Assembly: GCA_964058845.1 (NCBI GenBank)
Contig: CAXKVR010000265.1
Location: 1 to 64,000, forward strand
Direction: 5' to 3'
Source: Carex sylvatica
Taxonomy: Eukaryota > Streptophyta > Magnoliopsida > Poales > Cyperaceae
DNA: 64,000 nucleotides
Shown in pieces: positions 58,001 to 64,000 of this stretch (within the stretch, counting starts at the first letter, position 1; each line of letters starts with the position of its first letter). The position numbers were made by a program, and so were the translations under genes. A model generated the notes under the pieces. It ran no database searches, had not been told where the DNA came from, and saw only the letters and a list, made by a program, of their open reading frames with translations.

Positions 58001-61000
58001 GAATGGATCAAGCAACATATTCTTGGATGCATTCTAGAGACTTCTAATTTTCTACCAACTTACGAGTGCATAAGCTTGTGGCTGTGCAACAGCACTGTTA
58101 CCAGGTATAGCCGTGTTAATAATGTGTGCAGCAGAGCCACCAAAAACTGCCCCAATAGCAGCTCCAATCATTAAACTGGGAGCATAAAGACCACCAACAA
58201 GACCTGAACCCTTGCAAAGTGCAGTTGCAACAACTTTGGCTGCTGCAAGTTGAGCTACGAGCCAGATTCCAGGAGCAGAAGCACCTTTTCCAGTATGTAA
58301 AATTTCTTCTACATTGGTGAAACCCCAGTATAGTACACCTGGATACTTTAAGGCTATTAAACCAGCACCTAGACCACCGAGAGCTGGGCACACCACAGCT
58401 GGTAGATTGAATTTTTTCTTTATGTGGTCAAAGAACTTTGTGAACCAGATAACTAGCCGGGTAAAAACCACGCTTACAGCCCCACATAACATGCCTAGGA
58501 TGAGATAAAGGGGTAACTCTGCAAGGCAAAAAGAGGGATATCATGATAAATTGAAAACAAACTCAGGATAAAAGTGGAGAAAAAAAAATAAAAGAACAAA
58601 AATACAGCATCAAGCCATCAAGGCATCAACCATTGTTATTTTTGACAACAAAAAATATGTTTGGTGCATCATTTCTTTCTTTCTATTTTTGTTGCAAAAT
58701 GCCAAAATTAATATATTTAACTTATCATGGCTTGTTCAGTATCAACAATCGGGTGCTTTATGAGATAAGGGTTATACATATACCTGCCTTAACCAATCAG
58801 AGGGTATGGGTTGCCTTACCAGGTACTGGAATCTTACTATCATAAGCAGTAAAGGTGCACAAAAGTTCATTCTATGACGCTTGTCTTCTACCATTAATTG
58901 CTCATTTTTTGCCCTTCTTTTTCATTCTTTCCTAATATGTAATTTGTTTAATTCAAGTTTAGCTTCTTTGTTTTCCCTTCATTATTTATCAGGAAAACTG
59001 CAAACCACTACAAAAATGACTAATCGAGCAATCTGTGTTTGTTCCAACTCTTTAATGCCCCCCCCACCACATTTAGAATTCTATATTCAAATAATAATTG
59101 CTACGTTAACATAAAGAAGTGTTTCAGAACGAGATAAATACCAGCAGCAGATTTGAGTTCATACGTCGGGACAATAAATGCCGGCTTCTCTCCTAGTAGT
59201 ACATTTGATACAGTAGATGAAATAACAGATGCCAAAATAATCATAGCAGTTGTAAATGGAGGTGAATTCTCTGCTTGAAGTGGCCTCAACACCGTCTCTA
59301 TTGCAAAGAAGCATCCAGCAACAGCCGCATTAAAACCTAAGACAAAAGTAGATAAACTGAACAAATTAGTAAAGTGAAATTTGGAAGAAGACCTCCCTGC
59401 ATTACAAAAATGTTTCAGAAAATGGTCTCGTGATCATTAAGGAATTTAAATGTCATCATTCTAAGTTGGTTTATGACAATTTATATAATAACACATGAAC
59501 AAGCCAGATGATAAAAGGGTAATTCAGTCTTTTCTGATCACATTGATAAAGTGGAAGACTGGACTAACAGTAATGACTTGTAGACATTTAAAAGGACGAA
59601 CTCTCTTGTGAATAACAAAAAGAAAGGATCTTTTTTGTTATTTTATACACAATCTAGGGACTCAATTTCAAAAGGCTCGAATAATGAATAGCATTGCATC
59701 AACTTCTAGGTAACAAAAGTACCTGAAGCAATTCCAGCAGCTGCACCAGCCGCAAGCAGAGCAATCCTTCTCTCTCTGTTATTCTCCATCATTTCAGAGC
59801 AACCATTTGCGCAGGATTTGCCAATATCAACACTGGGCCCCTCTGGCCCAAGAGAACAACCAGTTCCTAGAGTAACTGCTGCCTGAACTGCTTTAATTGT
59901 AGGAAATACTGCTGCGAGAATATCAAGGGTTTTTCTCTGTGAGTTCCTCATCTGTCTTATTTGCTCAAAAATCTCAAGGAGGCCATGCATCATGCCAACT
60001 ATAACCCCACCTGTCACAGGGACGAGTAAAATACGGTGCCAGGTGTCAGCGAGTCGTTGGAGACGGAGCCATGCTGCCCCTTCGTTTGGCGTACCAGCCC
60101 AAGCCCATTCATGTATGACATGTACCTAGCAGAAGAACAAACAATGGCTTTGGTCTATCATGGAAAGTCATGAATCACAAAATGGCATTTTTTGCACAGT
60201 GGTAGATCGTTGAAAAGAAATAGTCAAAAGAATTACTATTACTTTGCAATATATCAAACAACTTCTAAGAAAATTTTATCAATAATTTCTTCAATCCCAC
60301 AATTTGTTTCCTAGGATAGTTTTTGATATTTCAGACCGACATAGAAGCCACTTATTTACTATAATAAAAAACATAATCTTCTAGTACAAGTTGAAAATTG
60401 ACATTTGAACTCTTTAGAAACTTTTGGCCATACCAAAGAAAACATAATGCTATTGTTATTTAACTTTGCCTATTGCAATTATTACTAATTTGCATAATCA
60501 CCTGATAAAAGCACCAAAGGAATGTGGGAAACTGAACCCACTGATACAATTAAAGTTGCGTAATTTTCAATTTGATGTGACCTTAGTTCAGTGCTGTATA
60601 TTCATTTATTAGGGTATCCTACACTACATAAGTTTTCTAGTAAATGGAGAGGAAGCAAAATCAGTATAATAGAAAGACAAAACAAGACTTGCTAATTTAC
60701 AAATTTCAAGAGGGACAAAACCACTTCAAAGCCCAGAGAAAACCAAAGTAGAAGGATCAAATAACAATAGCATTTTATCATTACTAAAATTCAGCGATTA
60801 ATTAATTAGTTCCTTCGTGCAGCACTCGGTCAACGCGAGTCTGTAAACCAATACCACAAAGTTTTACTTTAGACAAAAATAGAAGCAGCAGATCCAGAGA
60901 GGACATTAATGTTAAAAGGCAGAGGAATGAAAATCTAACCCCACGATTAAAGGCAGCGACGCATACACCAGTAGCAAGGCCAAGCAAGCATCCTATGAGC

Positions 61001-61374
61001 AGCAGGGCCCACTCAGGAGGACCCCCATCAGCCAGCTCATCCCTCACCACGCTACGTGGCGACCCCGCAGTAACATTTGGTTCTAATCGGGAAGACTCAA
61101 CATGGAGGCTTCGGCGCGTCAATCCTCCTGACGATAGTCTCAGTACTGTACGTGGAGTGCCCACATTGGCCTCGGCAACCGGCTCAGGTGATGTCTGTCT
61201 ATCCACGTGGAGCCGTGAAAGGAGCCCACGGGGCGTGCCCAAATTAGTGGAGTTAGCCACCTGCGGTAGTGAAGTGGATGGAGAAGGGGGGAACGAGGAC
61301 GAGGATGATAATGGATCGGATCTGAGGAGGGATCTTCGTTCGTCTTCTTCAGGAAGCAGATCCGAACCCGACAT
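55092..61374 (-). CDS. CLC-F: CLC-f-like voltage-gated chloride channel/transporter with CBS domains
   Basis: Nine exons: 61374-60940, 60125-59723, 59336-59142, 58518-58064, 56669-56565, 56468-56238, 56150-55929, 55764-55535 and 55167-55092, give 783 residues, the usual length for this family. A Ser-rich N-terminus (1-120) precedes the membrane domain. CLC signatures are GTGCSLGPEGPSVDIG (gating Glu about 240) and GSGLVGGLYAPSLMIGA. As in CLC-e/f, the first filter motif GxGIPE of CLC-a to -d is absent. Two C-terminal CBS domains follow (about 600-660, KIYVKVKPNISVKEAVKLM; about 690-765, LTTAKELMEAKGIKQLPVV). Arabidopsis CLC-f was placed in Golgi or plastid outer envelope membranes and moves anions. 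The first intron, in coding sequence, is 814 bp; intron 4, of 1.39 kb, holds repeats. The frame is intact. Confidence 0.96.
57060..57370. repeat. Repeat-like block in CLC intron 4
   Basis: The motif ATGATGATATTCTAG occurs three times (about 57205, 57250 and 57296), with GAATAGCA blocks between and a 'TGTGTTTGGTAAC' edge. It resembles a small decayed hAT-type element, but terminal repeats are not clear. Confidence 0.45.
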
Positions 61375-62637
61375 CAGGTGGGAGGTGGGAGAGAGTCTAG
61401 GATTCTTCTCGCATTCTGTCTGTGTTAGAAGAATTTGACTTCAGATTACTGCTACTTGTTAGAAAGTCGTCACTTGTGATCTCTCTGTTGCGCACGGATA
61501 TCGCCGCGAACATGGGCGCTGACTAACTGAAATTTTAAATTGACCAACTTAAACCGGCGAAGGTTCCCCCATCTTCTGCCGTATGATTTGCAACTTCGCA
61601 CTGCGGCACTGGCACCCCGTCCGAGTCAAATTAATAAGTATGCAACGCATCACATCATCATGTCGTGATTATTTAAGAGGTTTTTGGATGATCATATGAA
61701 GAACAGAAGAAAGATCCAAAATCTAACAATCACAACCATGATAGCTTAATACGAGTGTTCGCATCCGTACATGTTATATGTGTGCTCCCCCATAAAATTA
61801 ATTATCAGAATTATATCTTTGTTTAAACAAAATAAATTTATCTGATTTGAATCGTCAGTATCGTCCGTGTAACACAAGTACATAATAACATTTTTGCTAT
61901 CCTTATTACATGATTGGATTGTTCGGTTGGACGAGACAGAAGAACTATGATGGAATTGTATTGAAAATTTGAAATAGATGTCGAACGGTAATAAAAATAA
62001 ATAAATTTAGTAGTACTGAAAATTTACAGTCAAACTTCTTACTTTTGTACTTAATATCCTCCTCTATATGTGGAATATACAATTTCACGGTAATAAAATT
62101 AAATTTAGAATTATAGTAGAATAGAACGGTAAGTGAACAAAATAGACAATTTGACGGAGAGGTGAAATTGTGAAAACGGCTCTTTTCTAGAAAAATTAAT
62201 GGAAAAGGCACAATTCTACAAGTTGGAATTTTCGAAACAAAATTGCACTCTATTTCATTTGCAGAACAAGAATAGAATAGGGTAGAATTGATAAATTTTT
62301 CAAAAATAACAAAATTCTTAGCCCCCACTTCGAATTCCACCTATTTGCCGAAAAACCACATAGAAATTGAAGGACTGTAAAGTAATTATTTGATTATTTG
62401 TCTCACGACTTACTTCTTATTGTAGAATATAAGCTTACTCCTTTTCGTGTTGTATACAATTCATTCAACCAGCTCCTTTTAGAATTCATTATTTAAAGTC
62501 AATTATTATAATAAGAATTAAAGTTAATTTAAATCATCTGATCTAAAATAAATAGCTTGAGTATAAGCTTTCGACTGCTTTATAATTAAAAAAGTCTCTC
62601 TCTCTCTCTCTCTCAAATTCAGCAGCTAAACATAACT
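61375..62637. other. Promoter side of the CLC gene and AT-rich flank
   Basis: The first about 300 bp upstream of the ATG (61375-61650) is GC-richer and probably carries the 5' UTR and core promoter. The remainder is AT-rich with no supported gene. A (CT)n microsatellite lies at 62597-62614. Confidence 0.5.
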
Positions 62638-62640
62638 TTA

Positions 62641-62939
62641 GAGCATCTACATCCCAACAACTCAAATTAGTTTTTAAATAATTGTTAATCACATTTTAGA
62701 AATTAAATTACCTAAAGTTTCTAATTCTCACATGTTTAAATTAATTTTAGAGTTTCTATTAAGTCACGTCAGTAACAAATTGAAAAAAAAAAACAATTTG
62801 AGCCAATTATTTAACTAGCATAAAATTTATAAATAGTTTTCTAATAAGAAATTTGACTGCATAATTTCTAAATAAAAAATTCTTCTACATCTCTCAAATT
62901 AGATTAGAAACTCTAATAATATCAGAAATGTAGATGCTC
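62641..62939. mobile_element. Tourist-like (PIF/Harbinger) MITE
   Basis: The 299-bp element has terminal repeats GAGCATCTACAT and its inverse ATGTAGATGCTC. It is flanked by the TTA trinucleotide on both sides (62638-62640, 62940-62942), the target preferred by PIF/Harbinger elements. The interior is AT-rich with inverted subterminal TTAGAGTTTCT-type sequences. Non-coding. Confidence 0.85.
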
Positions 62940-62942
62940 TTA

Positions 62943-64000
62943 GATTACATCTCTTAGGTAGGTCCGTAGGCAAAAGATCTGCACAAGTAGTTGGATGTGA
63001 AAGGAGGTATACTAGTGCAATCCTCCCAGTGTACTAGTGCTGAAGGAATTGTTGGGATGTTTGGAGTTTCCTTTTTTCTTTTTTTTTGGGGGCCAAATTC
63101 AACTTATGATGTCTTGTTGCCGAAACTTTTTTAGCCACCATCGCAATATTTTATTGCTTTTTTAAAAAAAAATTCAATCTTATCATTTATGCATATCAAA
63201 TCTGCGTGGAATCAAAGGGTTCACACACATTGGATCTGCGTGGAACTTTTTTTTTTTTTTTTTATTATTATTATCCTTTTAGAAAATGGATGGAACCAAC
63301 TTTTTTTATTTGTAAATGGTTAATCTTAAGATAGAATCAGTACAAGGTATAAAACATTAGCGTTATATTTAAATTTTGCAATGAAACATAATACACTATT
63401 GTCGGGATTAATCATGGTACAAAACATTAGCGCGTCATTGATATTTTTACAATAAAACATTAGCGTGTCATTAATATTTTTACAATGAAACATTGATTCA
63501 TTGTTTTTAAAGTTTAAATAATCATAATTTTGAGTAGGAAATTCCAAATTGAGCGTTTGATCACAATTCAGAAAATTTGCAAATAGACTGAGTCCATCGT
63601 ATCTTGAGTATAGCCTTAGGGCATTGAAAAAAAAAATCAGAATTACTAAATTTTTTTATTTATTATGTATTTTTCTTTTTTTCAACTAGAAATGCTCTGT
63701 TACATCATAATATTTAATTTGACAATGACCAATGTCTTAAAATTAAGTACTAATATTTGAAGGTTTTTTCAATTTATTTTTGTCATTATATACCATGGGC
63801 TGTGAAATTTCTTTCTCCAAAAAAAAAAATATACGCAGATCCAGGCTGCATAACCATTTTCCAAAAAAAAAAAAAAAAAAAAATGTTCCACAAAGATTGG
63901 AACTGTGTGAACCCCTTGGTTTTGCGCAAATTGGATATGCATGGATGGTAATATTAATTTTAAAAAAAAAAAGCAGTGGTAAGATCAGAATTTTGAAATA
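62943..64000. other. Right edge, AT-rich, no gene
   Basis: T and A homopolymer runs (63247-63262, 63863-63883) and a short direct repeat AAACATTAGCG (about 63354, 63423 and 63457) are the only structure seen. Confidence 0.45.

Overview
The window is nuclear DNA of a flowering plant, almost certainly a eudicot. It is AT-rich, its genes carry GT-AG introns, and it holds plant-specific families (P-class PPR, group I WRKY, CLC-f-type chloride channel) together with dense plant transposon debris (MULEs, hAT-like elements, foldback MITEs, solo LTRs, an Au-like SINE). No prokaryotic or organellar gene order is present, and I cannot name the species.

Layout. About 0.5-3.4 kb holds two small genes back to back: a PPR gene on the minus strand and a four-exon gene for a plastid-type protein with a degenerate NifU C-terminal domain on the plus strand. 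They share a 770-bp promoter region with several site II (TGGGCC/T) motifs. About 3.4-18.8 kb is gene-poor transposon territory: inverted-repeat MITEs with 9-10 bp target duplications, a solo LTR nested in a hAT-like element, and a local tandem duplication in which each copy serves as the empty site for an insertion in the other.

The centre, 18806-32651, is a single 13.8-kb Mutator-like element (MULE). It has about 185-bp terminal inverted repeats, a perfect 9-bp target duplication and two convergent genes. The gene starting at the left end encodes a plant mobile domain (PMD/MAIN-like) protein of about 783 residues. The gene starting at the right end encodes an apparently intact MuDR-type transposase of about 1051 residues (DNA-binding domain, MULE catalytic domain, SWIM finger). 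Each gene has a TATA box just inside its own terminal repeat and a 5'-UTR intron full of tandem repeats, about 245 bp x 6 on the left. The PMD gene is interrupted by a 1.43-kb repeat and a 2.08-kb solo LTR, and removing both restores one open frame. The layout mirrors MuDR (mudrA/mudrB convergent), with a PMD gene in the accessory position.

From 32.7 to 44 kb there is more nested transposon sequence, including a three-level nest at 34113-37067, and a short stray copy of a WRKY exon-intron junction. The right third carries two complete genes: a five-exon group I WRKY factor (45234-50064, plus) and a nine-exon CLC-f-like channel with CBS domains (55092-61374, minus). They are separated by about 5 kb of AT-rich repeats. 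Exon structures were assembled by hand from reading frames, GT-AG sites and protein family knowledge, and no alignment was run.
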